A stretch of 64,000 nt of DNA from the NCBI RefSeq assembly GCF_907165205.1, contig NC_058197.1, forward strand, positions 12,783,266-12,847,265, in the 5' to 3' direction. Shown here piece by piece: positions 54,706 to 63,800 of the stretch. The position numbers and the translations under genes were made by a program. Position 1 is the first letter of the stretch, and each line of letters starts with the position of its first letter. Under the pieces are notes generated by a model. It made no database searches. It was not told where the DNA came from and saw only the letters and a list, made by a program, of their open reading frames with translations. This stretch comes from Coccinella septempunctata. Its lineage: Eukaryota > Arthropoda > Insecta > Coleoptera > Coccinellidae.

Positions 54706-56444
54706 ATGGTGGCCATCCACTATGATTTCCAAAAAGATGTTCCCACCTTTATTGGGTAATGAGTTGGAATTGAAAACTGTACAGTTGTTTCAATAATTTT
54801 TTTCGTTTTTCAGGGAGATCAGAAAGCCGAAACAGAACTTTGTCATTCCGGTAGTGTTTTTATTATGCCTAACAGGAACCTTCGCTTTGATAATATTATA
54901 TTTATACCACAACGAACAGTTGCAGTCTTTACGCATAAAAACCAGAAATGCTGTTCCCACACGTCTAGTCTGCTACTACAATTTCCCAGGTACAAATGAT
55001 CTTCAACCCAAAGATATAGACGCTTTTTTATGTACTCATATCATAGTTGGATTCTTAAATGTGAATACTAGTCATGAGATTGGTGTTAGTGAAACACAAG
55101 TGGAAATTTTACAACGGGTAAATGATCTCAAAGTTAAAAATCCACATCTGAAGGTGCTAGTTTCCGTTGGTGGTGCTGGAAACACCAAAGGATGGTCAGG
55201 AATGGTTAGCAATCATATTAATAGGAAGAGGTAAATATAATCATTATAATTTGGAATCTAGAAAGCCACTTTTATTGTGTCTTAAACACACCAACTGCTT
55301 GTCCATGGTCAAATCTGAACCAAAAAAGATTGACGCATTTTTATTTCCAAGGTTCATAAAATCCACAAGGATTTTCTTGAAAAACTATGAATTGGATGGA
55401 ATCGATCTCGACTGGGAATATCCAAACGATTTAGGTGTCAACAACAAAGAAAGAATTCACTTCACTCAGTTACTGGAAGAGTTCAGGTCCCATATCAACC
55501 GAAATTCTTACAAATTCTTATTATCTGTAGCTGTGCCGTCTTCTTCTTTTCGAGTGGATATTTCATACCAAGTTAATTATCTTAATCAGTAAGTGAACAT
55601 CAGAGCTCAATTTAAAAGAGAACATCTTCATAATTGAATGTGGAAAATTTTATTTTTTTAGGTTTACGGATTTTGTGAATTTGATGTCATACGATTTTCA
55701 TTTTTTTTCGAATTTGACCCCTTTTACTGGGCTTAATGCACCGCTGCTTAGATCTTCCTTAGATAATGGAATTTTTGCTTCCCTGAACATCAATGATACA
55801 GTCAATTATTATCTAGAAAAAGGTATGGATAAGAACAAGATTAATGTTGGTTTGCCTACATATGGCCACACTTTCACGTAAGTACTATTATCATTGATAT
55901 ATCAGAAACATTCCATTTTGTTCTCAAATTTATGTGACACTTGCATATCTTTTATATTTTTTTTTTGCAGCTTATTCAATGAGTACAACAATGGCTTATA
56001 TTCTCCAGCCAGAGGATATGGATCAGTTGGATTCAAAGGCTTTGCTACTTATCCAGAAATTTGTAAATTCTTGAAAGCTAACAGAATCAGGAGATACTTT
56101 GATTCAATCACTAAAAGTCCATACGCTACAAAAGGTTTAGAATGGATATCATTTGACGATGATAACAGTTTGGCATTGAAGGTTAGTAGCAGGATTCCAA
56201 GAGATGTCTTCCAATTTCACGAACTGAAGAACAAACTTTAGAAAATTGATTATTTGGGAGAAATTTTATCTTATATCTGATTTTTTCTTGAGGAAGTAAT
56301 GTCAATATAAATTTTCAGGTTCAATTTCTGAAGGAAAAAGGATTTGGTGGAATAATGACGTATTCCCTGAACTCGGATGATTACAGGGGAGAGTATGGAA
56401 ACAGTTTCACTCTCACTAAAGCTGTGAAAAGTATTCTCGAATAG
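54706..56444 (+). CDS. GH18 chitinase, membrane-anchored (Cht11-like candidate)
   Basis: Endo-type hydrolase family acting on chitin by the substrate-assisted mechanism of glycoside hydrolase family 18. Six exons, 54706-54755, 54814-55230, 55352-55588, 55662-55877, 55971-56181 and 56319-56444, join GT-AG in one frame of 1257 nt (418 residues). A short cytosolic stretch is followed by a hydrophobic segment at about 26-51 (FVIPVVFLLCLTGTFALIIL), with no signal-cleavage look, so it is probably a type II signal anchor. SVGG is at 134-137. The catalytic motif DGIDLDWEYP is at 171-180 with the proton donor Glu178 and all three acidic residues present. MSYDFH is at 243-248 and EWISFDDDNS lies near the C-terminus. 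No chitin-binding peritrophin domain follows. Size and anchor recall insect group IX (Cht11) enzymes; I am not certain of the subgroup. The first 50-nt exon and its 58-nt intron are inferred from the frame and splice sites. Confidence 0.88.
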
Positions 56445-56536
56445 TATTAGAAAAAGAATTGTATTGTCAGGAATGAATTTCTTATTTTGCGCTGTGATTA
56501 CAGATTTTAATGTTTGTTTTAATATTGAATCTTTCA

Positions 56537-56542
56537 AATAAA
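56537..56542 (+). terminator. Polyadenylation signal of the chitinase gene
   Basis: AATAAA about 93 nt after the stop codon at 56442-56444. Confidence 0.7.
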
Positions 56543-56684
56543 TGTTTATATTTTAGCCGAGCGTTTTTTTTTCCAGAAATTCGATGAGAATTTATTTAAA
56601 TGTTGTTAAACAAGTCGAGAACGACTTGATAGCATTTTTAAATTCAAATATCTGAAATGAATCTTCCCCTGAAAGTGTTCAGAA

Positions 56685-56790
56685 CTCTTAACTCAATTCA
56701 GAACCCTGTATTGGGAGTTGTCGACCATCTGCGTCGCCATCTATGAGATTGTTTTGAAACGGATAGAAGTAGGTGCTATTTGTTCGAAAA
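56685..56790. repeat. Direct repeat flanking the chitinase gene, downstream copy
   Basis: Second copy of 54333-54440. It contains TCGCCATCTATGAG at 56734-56747, one base different from the upstream CTCF-like core. Confidence 0.75.
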
Positions 56791-57782
56791 ATACAATAAA
56801 TTCTGCTTCATTGATGAAATAATAATAATTACAATTGCGAATAATGTCATAGGACATGTCGATATTGATACCAGGTAAAGTTTAAATAGTGAAGTTTAGG
56901 TACCTATCCGCAAGAGAACCCATTGATATGATATTCACTCAAAATATTTCTACAAGTCATAACGGTTTAACATGAAATAATTGCAAGATTTGGTAGTTAA
57001 ATCTACCTGTATTGATCACGACAGGTTATCGGAAGAAAATAAGCATGAAATTAGTTGGTATTTCGATCTCCTGTTCCTTTCAATTGCTTGTAATACTTCA
57101 AAGAAACATTGGTCCCATCTGAGTTATTTATTATGTATCGAACATTATTTTTCATTCACGTTCTCCATTTAACTGTGAGTACTAGTACTTCTGTACTAAT
57201 ATATTCGTTTTCTCTTCAACATATTGTTGATAATCTTTTTTTTTTCTGAGGAATAAGTAAAAGTTGTGATGAAATGAAAACCAACACTCTGTCCTCCTAA
57301 AATAAATTAGAAAAAGTATTCAATTTCGATAAAAAACTGTATATACTGTTTATTAAAATCTCCTCAGACGCATAGAGCACTCTTCGAAATAAGTATTAAC
57401 AAATATTCATATGAAATGGGTAGAGATGAACTTGTTAGAAGCACTTTTCAAAGTTGAAAACAAATCTCTTGCGTCAATGAACATTTTGAAGCTATTCCTG
57501 TTGCCAAATTGAAAAAAACTTTATTTATTCAAAAATCAAATCAACCATTGATGGAAATTTCTGACATGGGGGGTACAGAAAGATAAAAACAGACATTCAT
57601 CCGATGATGTTGATGATCTGGAATGCTCACGATCAACCTTTAAGGTCACTTTATCGATAAGTTTCGTTTCTACTTCTATAGATGGACGAATTTCATGTGT
57701 TCTAGACAAGAGGTTTGGCTTGGCGATGGAGAATGCCCTGTATATTATTACATTCAATTTAATACCGAATCGATCCTTCCAG
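56791..57782 (+). other. Intergenic region, no gene supported
   Basis: AT-rich. A 63-residue frame at 56981-57172 has no motif. The first exons of the OBP-like gene that follows should lie here if it is intact, but I could not find a C-x3-C exon. Confidence 0.4.
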
Positions 57783-58043
57783 ATTATACTCAACGTGGCT
57801 TTTTCTGAATCGACAAATGGCCTAAATGAAGATTTCGACGAAGACTTCGTCGAAGAATTGGAGAGAGTCAAGGCACTAGATGACGAAGGCAATCTCGACA
57901 TTGAAAAGGTACTAATTGAAGCCAATGTGAGTGAATCTGAAAGGCCGAAAACTAAGAAATGCCTGCAAGATATACCGAAGTCATTGAAGAAAAAAGAAAT
58001 GGTCGGATACATTTTGAGTTGTACACTATCAGCTGTGTTGTGA
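57783..58043 (+). pseudogene. Possible odorant-binding-protein C-terminal exon or fragment
   Basis: Acceptor-like TCGATCCTTCCAG precedes an 86-codon open frame. It contains the block LDDEGNLDIEKVLIEANVSE, then KTKKC and EMVGYILSCTLS before TGA at 58041-58043. The order (acidic turn D-x-EGN-x-D-x-EK, a cysteine about 25 residues on, then the final helix with cysteine) fits the second half of insect PBP/GOBP proteins (olfactory or carrier proteins). Against this, the usual cysteine eight residues before the last one is a lysine, and no exon with the first three cysteines is visible. AATAAA at 58060-58065 follows the stop closely, which favours a real 3' end. It is either a diverged gene or a fragment, and the family call is tentative. 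Confidence 0.35.
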
Positions 58044-58574
58044 AGAAGAAATATTGACTAATAAAGGAACACAAAGCACTTATAACAATATATGATGAAG
58101 AGAAATCTTAGTTTCTGTTTGTTTGCTTTCGTTGGATTATTTGGAATATCTGTTATAGATGTGTTGTTTCAGGAACAATTTGTTTTTAACATTTTTTTTA
58201 CTCAAATAGCTTTTGAGGCCTGAAATCGATTAATTTTAGTTTGTAGCTTCTATTCATGCGGAAGTAGGTCGAGCAGTACAACAGCTCTACAAAAAATAAA
58301 AATAAACATCTTTTGAAGCGAATAATATCCCTGCAATAAATTGATGCAAGGTCTGTGATACCTATATCAGTTTTTCAGCAATGTACATCGGAGTTTAACC
58401 CTGAAATATTCCTTCATAAAATTAATAGTCATGATCAAATATTTCTGAGTACTTTTTGAAGCTGCTCATCTTAAGGTAGGTAGTTGACATACACAGGGAC
58501 GGCCCTGGAAGCATGTATCCTACCAGTGAGTTTGAGATATCGATTGAAATTTATTCTGGGAGGATTCTACATTT
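58044..58574 (+). other. Intergenic region, no feature beyond a polyadenylation signal
   Basis: AATAAA at 58060-58065 belongs to the preceding open frame. Nothing else is recognized. Confidence 0.4.
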
Positions 58575-58881
58575 CTTAATAAACTTTTTAAGGTTTTCAC
58601 TCCCAATCTCTGAAACAAAATCAATTAAAAATGAAATCAACGAAATAAATAACGTTGAAATTATAATTTTAAGTGGTAACGTTTCGGAGTCTATGTCAGA
58701 ATCTATTTTCGAAAATCTTCTGAATTGTGGCTTTTGTTTGACATTAATTGTCAATCAAGGGATCTGATATAGACTCCGAAACGTTACCACTTAAAATTAT
58801 AATTTCAACGTTATTTATTTCGTTGATTTCATTTTTAATTGATTGAGAATGGGAGTGAAAACCCTGAAAAGTTTATAAAGA
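58575..58881. repeat. Long inverted repeat at the start of the SVWC duplication
   Basis: The left arm (about 58575-58700) and right arm (about 58763-58881) are reverse complements with a 62-nt spacer at 58701-58762. They share GGTAACGTTTCGGAGTCTAT, TTATAATTTTAAGTGGTAAC and GTTTTCACTCCC with their complements. The right arm has a small deletion where the left arm has CTCTGAAACAAAA. The unit copy at 61331 contains only the spacer and right arm, so the left arm lies outside the duplicated unit. Open frames across the arms are shadows of the palindrome. Confidence 0.9.
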
Positions 58882-59139
58882 GAAACAGTGTGTTTGAGTA
58901 TGCTAGAGTGGCATCGTTTATGTCATTGCTTCCAAACAAGAAGTTATTTTTGTTTCCATAAAACCTGTTACTCTGTTACCTCAACAACAACTATCGGTAA
59001 GTTTTGAATAACATCAATAAATTATCTCATATTAGCAGTCATCGCTTGGGGTCATTTCTCGAGTTCGCAGCTTCAGAAGCGATCTCATTTTCAGACGACC
59101 CATCATACTAAGAAGAACCACACGCTAAAAACGTACAAA

Positions 59140-60302
59140 ATGAAGATTTTCCTCGTTTTCATAGGTGTTTTTGTTGTGTCCATCAACGCCCAATTCGATT
59201 ATGGTTACACGGAAGATTCACCAGCAGACAAAATCAAAGGTACGTGATTTCTTTTTTTTTTTATCATGAATTTTATAATAATTACTTCAGATAATCCCGG
59301 AAAATGTTTCGTGGACGGCGTTGGATTGATGGACAAAGGAGCAGAAGCCAAAGTTAGTGGAAAATGCGAAAAAGTTTCGTGCTTAGATGAGGGAAAATAC
59401 CGAGTGAAAAAGTAAGTGATTATTTTCGAATTTCGGCATGCAATTATTTGCGGGTAATGGATTGGTGTTTACAAGAGTGAGACTTTTTTGACAGAATGTA
59501 GAAGACAGTAGAAGTCATCAGAATAAGTTATTTCAGCAAAAATTTTCTTAACAAGATATTCAAAATGGCTGAGCTACAATAACCCCTAGAATTTCGAACA
59601 AATTTCCTTAAATTTCAAGTACGGGACTGTGAAAGGTGAATCCGGCATCGAAAAATCAAAACAAAACATAAACATATCGCTGGACTATGAATGGTTCAGT
59701 ATATCAGAGTCTATCTGATTAGTTGCATCAGAGGTCACTTGATGCAATGAAAAAATTGTTTTATCGTGCGATTCGGGGTGAAAGCAGAGTAGAAAATTGA
59801 GGCAGTTTATTGAAAGTGTTTATATGTTGACAAAGTCCCTATATCATCCCATTTCTTTTGGAGGGTTAGAACAAGAAGAAGATTGAAAAAAATTCGTGAA
59901 TGATTTAGACCTTTCTCCTTGAATGTGATATTTTCCGATCTTTCTTAACTGAATTCGAATTGCAATGCAAAATTTTAAATATTATTCTTATCCATTATGA
60001 AAATCGCAAAAATTAATTGAAATAATGAAAACGGTACCTTAATGATATATGATCACTCTAAACCCATCTCATGTATAAAAGATAGTTGTTGCGACAAAAG
60101 GCATTTGGACAATCCTTTTAAGCGGAGCTTCATGATAAAACGTATAATACATGTATTTAATTTTTACAGATGTCCACCATTGGCAGTTGAACCGCCATGC
60201 TACGCTGTTTATCCAGATGTATCTTTTCCAGAATGCTGTACTTTCAAAATAGAATGTCTCCCGCGTAAGCCAACACCTGTTCCTCCCACAAGAAGAAATT
60301 AG
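59140..60302 (+). CDS. SVWC (single von Willebrand factor C domain) secreted peptide, copy A
   Basis: Small secreted protein of the SVWC family, which includes Drosophila Vago. Known members respond to infection, stress or nutrition. Exons 59140-59239, 59291-59411 and 60170-60302 join GT-AG (phases 1 and 2) to 354 nt, 117 residues. A signal peptide MKIFLVFIGVFVVSINA precedes a probable cleavage before QFDYG. The mature part has eight cysteines in the SVWC order: GKCF, GKCE, SC, KCPP, PC, a CC pair and EC, with the CC pair in the PECCTF segment. A short proline-rich tail (KPTPVPPTRRN) ends it. The intron in the middle of the domain (758 nt) is the largest. Its duplicate is at 61780. Function beyond the family is unknown. 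ATG context is ACAAAATGA. Confidence 0.9.
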
Positions 60303-60351
60303 CGAGCTTTTCACTTATTTCTCATGAATTATATCACTTTTTGTTCGAGAT

Positions 60352-60357
60352 AATAAA
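60352..60357 (+). terminator. Polyadenylation signal of SVWC copy A
   Basis: AATAAA 50 nt after the stop codon; a further AATAAA-type signal lies near 60435. Confidence 0.65.
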
Positions 60358-60479
60358 ATATTTATATCAGTGAATTTCCATAAATGCCTGTCAGTCTTAT
60401 AACAACAAACAATATACTCCTGTTATTAATGATAAAATAAAGAAATACTATTATAATTGTAGAAAAATGAATAGCCCTT

Positions 60480-60815
60480 TTCACAGTAGGTATCTAAGGC
60501 ATGAATTCAATTCTACTCTGTTATCTGTGAATTCAATCATAAAGTGATTACTCGACAAATAAGTGATGCCGCTTCGTTTTGAGGCCTTTGGAAGAAGGGT
60601 GCATGAGTTTGATTCATAACCCGCCAGATGGCCCTGGGTGATTGTTATAACTTCCAAGCATCCACCATTATCTAATAAGAGCCCATCAATTATATTGTTT
60701 GTCAATTCCTTTTCCCATCGAAGTGCAAGTTGTTCTGACGAGGTCAAATAAGATCGAAACCAGGGTCAGCATCAGCTCTTCCTCGCTCTCGATAGAACAG
60801 TTGAGCTACCTTTGA
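60480..60815 (-). mobile_element. tRNA-derived SINE, unit 1
   Basis: Read on the minus strand, an A-box-like GGTAGCTCAACTGT (complement of 60797-60810) is followed about 49 nt later by a B-box-like GGTTTCGATC (complement of 60752-60761). This is the split promoter of a tRNA-derived SINE. The body continues to about 60480. An 88-codon minus-strand frame across it (60481-60747) is an artefact of the SINE. It is repeated at 63480-63800 as part of the segmental duplication. Confidence 0.6.
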
Positions 60816-61134
60816 CACTCTGAATGATGTCAAGTGGCCAGTTCGATTTCGCATGGTAACTTCGGTTGATATTTATATCAGGCGATGGTATCTGTCTGAA
60901 TCAATCAGAAAGTGTTCCTTATTGTTCCTTCTTCACCAGTCCTGTATAAATTATCGCAGTAGGTGTTAACATCTAAATTCGATATTAACATGTCGATTTT
61001 ACAATTTACAATCACCCATAAAGACCCTTTATTAGTTATCAGTCTTCAGGTTATCTTCCGAGTTCACAGCTACAAAGCTTCATTCGCAAACAACACACCA
61101 AAATAAGACGAAACGCAGTGCAGAAACGTACGAA

Positions 61135-61330
61135 ATGAAGAATTTACTCGTGTTCATAGGTGTTTTAATTGTGTGCGTCAATGCCCAATTCGACTATGGA
61201 ACCATTCCATTGAAGACTCCCCCGCAGATAAAATAAAGGGTATGAACGAAATTTTCCTTGTTTTCGAAAAGCGTTATTAGATATTGAATTTTATTGAAAA
61301 ACTTTCCAGATCATCCTGACAAAAATCTAA
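61135..61330 (+). pseudogene. Broken third SVWC copy (exon 1 and start of exon 2)
   Basis: ATG at 61135 opens MKNLLVFIGVLIVCVNAQFD, clearly a paralogous signal peptide. Small indels after TATGGA shift the frame, giving a stop (TAA) near 61234 before the donor-like GGTATG. A short intron ends in CTTTCCAG at about 61309. ATCATCCTGACAAAAATCTA then aligns with the start of exon 2 (DNPGK). After about 20 bases the sequence switches at 61330/61331 to the start of the next duplication unit, so the cysteine domain is absent. It is more diverged from copies A and B than they are from each other. Confidence 0.85.
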
Positions 61331-61779
61331 TCTATTTTCGAAAATCTTCTGAATTGAGGCTTTTGTTTGACATTAATTGTCAATCAAGGAGTCTGATTGT
61401 CTGATTTAGACTCCGAAACGTTACCACTTAAAATTATAATTTCAACGTTATTTATTTCGTTGATTTCATTTTTAATTGATTTTGTTTCAGAGATTGGGAG
61501 TGAAAACCTTAAAAAGTATATTAAGAAAAACAGTGAGTTTGCTAGAGTCGCATCGTTTTATCATTGCTTCCAAACAAGAAGTTATTTTTGTTTCCATAAA
61601 ACCTGTTACTCTGTTACCTCAACAACAACTATTGGTAAGTTTTGAATAACATCAATAAATCATCTCATATTAGCAGTCATCGCTTGGGGTCATTTCTCGA
61701 GTTCGCAGCTTCAGAAGCGATCTCATTTTCAGACGACCCATCATACTCAGAAGGACCACACGCTTAAAACATACACAAT

Positions 61780-63312
61780 ATGAAGATTTTCCTCGTTTTC
61801 ATAGGTGTTTTTGTTGTGTGCATCAACGCCCAATTCGATTATGGATATACAGAAGATTCGCCAGCAGACAAAATCAAAGGTAGGTACGTGATTTCTTTTC
61901 TTTTTTATCATGGATTTTGTAATTATTACTTCAGATAATCCCGGAAAATGTTTCGTGGACGGCGTTGGATTGATGGACAAAGGAGCAGAAGCCAAAGTTA
62001 GTGGAAAATGCGAAAAAGTTTCGTGCTTAGATGAGGGAAAATACCGAGTGAAAAAGTAAGTGATTATTTTCGAATTTGGTATGGAATTCTTTGCGAGTAA
62101 TGAATTAGTGTTTACAAAGGTGAGGTTTTTTTTGACAGAAGGTAGAAGACAGTAGAAGTCATCAGAATAACATAGTTCAGCAAAAATTTTCTTTATAAAA
62201 TATTCAAGATGACTGAGCTACAATTTGACTTTCGAGTACGGGACTGTGAAAGATGACTCCGGCATCGGAAAAACGAAACAAAACTTAAACATGTCGCTGA
62301 ACAATGAATGGTTCAGTATATCATGAGTCTATCTGATTAGTTGCATCAGGTAACTTGATGCAATGAAAAAATTGTTGAATTGTGATTTTGGGTGAAAGCA
62401 GAGTAGAAAATTGGGAAAGTTCATTGTAAGTGTTTATATGTTGACAAAGTCATAGGGATTTTGTCACACCCCATTTTTACAACGATTGTTTGGAGGGTTC
62501 GAACAAGAAGAAGATTGTGATGACCATTGTGAAAAAAATTCGTGAATAATTTAGACCTTCCTCCTTAAATGTGATATTTTTCGATCTTCCCCTAACTGAA
62601 TTCGAATTGCAATGCAAAATTTAAGACTTTATTCTTATCCATTAGATTAGGATCGCAAAAATTAATTGAAATAAAGTAAACAGTACCTTGATGACATATG
62701 ACTCTAAACCCATCTTCTGGGAAGGTTCGAGACAAAGCAGCTGATTGAGAATAACTGAAACTCTTAATGTGCCTTTTGCTTCTGTCACCCCCACACGAAA
62801 GCCGCAATGATTTAAAAAGAGGATAAAACTATATTTTGTTGTATAATTATGTGTTTGTTGTAACATGAGATAGGTGCAAGCACCACGAACGCTAGAAATA
62901 GGCGTCTAAGATTCTAAACATATAAAAAGTGTATTGCCCATGCACAACAGTGATGTTCTAATGGGCTAATAATATTTTCCGTTTATTTGGACGTAATTAT
63001 TACATCGTATATTGTATGTACCTATGTTTTGTACATTTTATATTGTTGTTGCAAATAAACATTATTATTATTATTATTATTATTATAAAAGATAGTTGTT
63101 GCGACAAAAGGCATTTGGACAATCCTTTTAAGCGGAGCTTCATGATAAAACGTATAATACATGTATTTAATTTTTACAGATGTCCTCCATTGGCAGTTGA
63201 ACCGCCATGCTACGCTGTTTATCCAGATGTATCTTTTCCAGAATGCTGTACTTTCAAAATAGAATGTCTCCCGCGTAAGCCAACACCTGTTCCTCCCACA
63301 AGAAGAAATTAG
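61780..63312 (+). CDS. SVWC secreted peptide, copy B
   Basis: Exons 61780-61879, 61935-62055 and 63180-63312 give 117 residues. The protein is the same as copy A except Ser14 to Cys in the signal peptide (VVCINA). The mature peptides are identical as I read them, with eight cysteines. The intron 1 donor has a duplicated GTAGGTACGTG, so either GT could be used; the first keeps the frame. Intron 2 is about 1.12 kb, longer than in copy A because a LINE 3' fragment has inserted. The upstream 120 bp is nearly identical to that of copy A, so both genes probably share regulation. Confidence 0.9.
62723..63088 (+). mobile_element. 5'-truncated LINE 3' end with (ATT)n tail in copy B intron 2
   Basis: About 365 bp are present in unit 2 and absent from unit 1 at the corresponding point (around 60067-60075). 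The insert ends GCAAATAAACATTATTATTATT with about eight ATT units. An AATAAA plus simple-repeat tail is characteristic of non-LTR retrotransposon 3' ends. It has no coding sequence. It dates to after the segmental duplication, or was lost from unit 1. Five bases of the empty site (CATGT) appear to be missing. Confidence 0.65.
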
Positions 63313-63361
63313 CGAACTTTTCACTTATTTCTCATGAATTATATCACTTTTTTTTCGAGAT

Positions 63362-63367
63362 AATAAA
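63362..63367 (+). terminator. Polyadenylation signal of SVWC copy B
   Basis: AATAAA 50 nt after the stop codon, same spacing as in copy A. Confidence 0.65.
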
Positions 63368-63479
63368 ATATTTATATCAGTGAATTTCCATAAATGCCTG
63401 TCAGTCTTATAACAACAAACAATATACTCCTGTTATTAATGATAAAATAAAGAAATACTATAATAATTGTAGAAAAATG

Positions 63480-63800
63480 AATAGCCCTTTTCACAGTAGG
63501 TATCTAAGGCATGAATTCAATCATAAAGTGATTACTCTACAAATGAGTGATGCCGCTTCGTTTTGAGGCCTTTGGAAGAAGGTTGCATGAGTTTGATTCA
63601 TAACCCGCCAGATGGCCCTGGGTGATTGTTATAACTTCCAAGCATCCACCATTATCTAATAAGAGCCCATCAATTATATTGTTTGTCAATTGCGTTTCCC
63701 ATCGAAGTGCAAGTTGTTCTGACGAGGTCAAATAAGATCGAAACCAGGGTCAGCATCAGCTCTTCCTCGCTCTCGATAGAACAGTTGAGCTACCTTTGGC
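63480..63800 (-). mobile_element. tRNA-derived SINE, unit 2
   Basis: Counterpart of the element at 60480-60815. The B-box-like GGTTTCGATC is the complement of 63736-63745, and the A-box-like TAGCTCAACTGT ends at about 63781-63794. A deletion of about 25 bp near 63520 distinguishes it from unit 1. Confidence 0.6.

Larger units (their letters stand above)
58701..61330. repeat. Tandem segmental duplication, unit 1
   Basis: From AATCTATTTTCGAAAATC onward this unit matches unit 2 starting at 61331. The match covers the SVWC promoter region, exons 1-3, 3' UTR and SINE. It ends at 61330, inside the broken exon 2 of a third SVWC copy. Unit length is about 2.63 kb. Unit 2 is longer because of a LINE fragment in intron 2. 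Confidence 0.9.

Noticed and set aside
57536..58012. 158-codon minus-strand frame rich in serine
   Set aside because: Complement of the acidic OBP-like frame; serine runs come from GAA/GAC codons on the other strand.
58513..58767. 84-codon frame and its minus-strand mirror at 58551-58754, and the similar frame at 61397-61645
   Set aside because: They arise from the inverted repeat and its duplicate; the frame is not conserved between units.
60481..60747. Minus-strand protein frame shared with 63537-63731
   Set aside because: Better explained as a tRNA-derived SINE with A-box and B-box words, duplicated with the unit.
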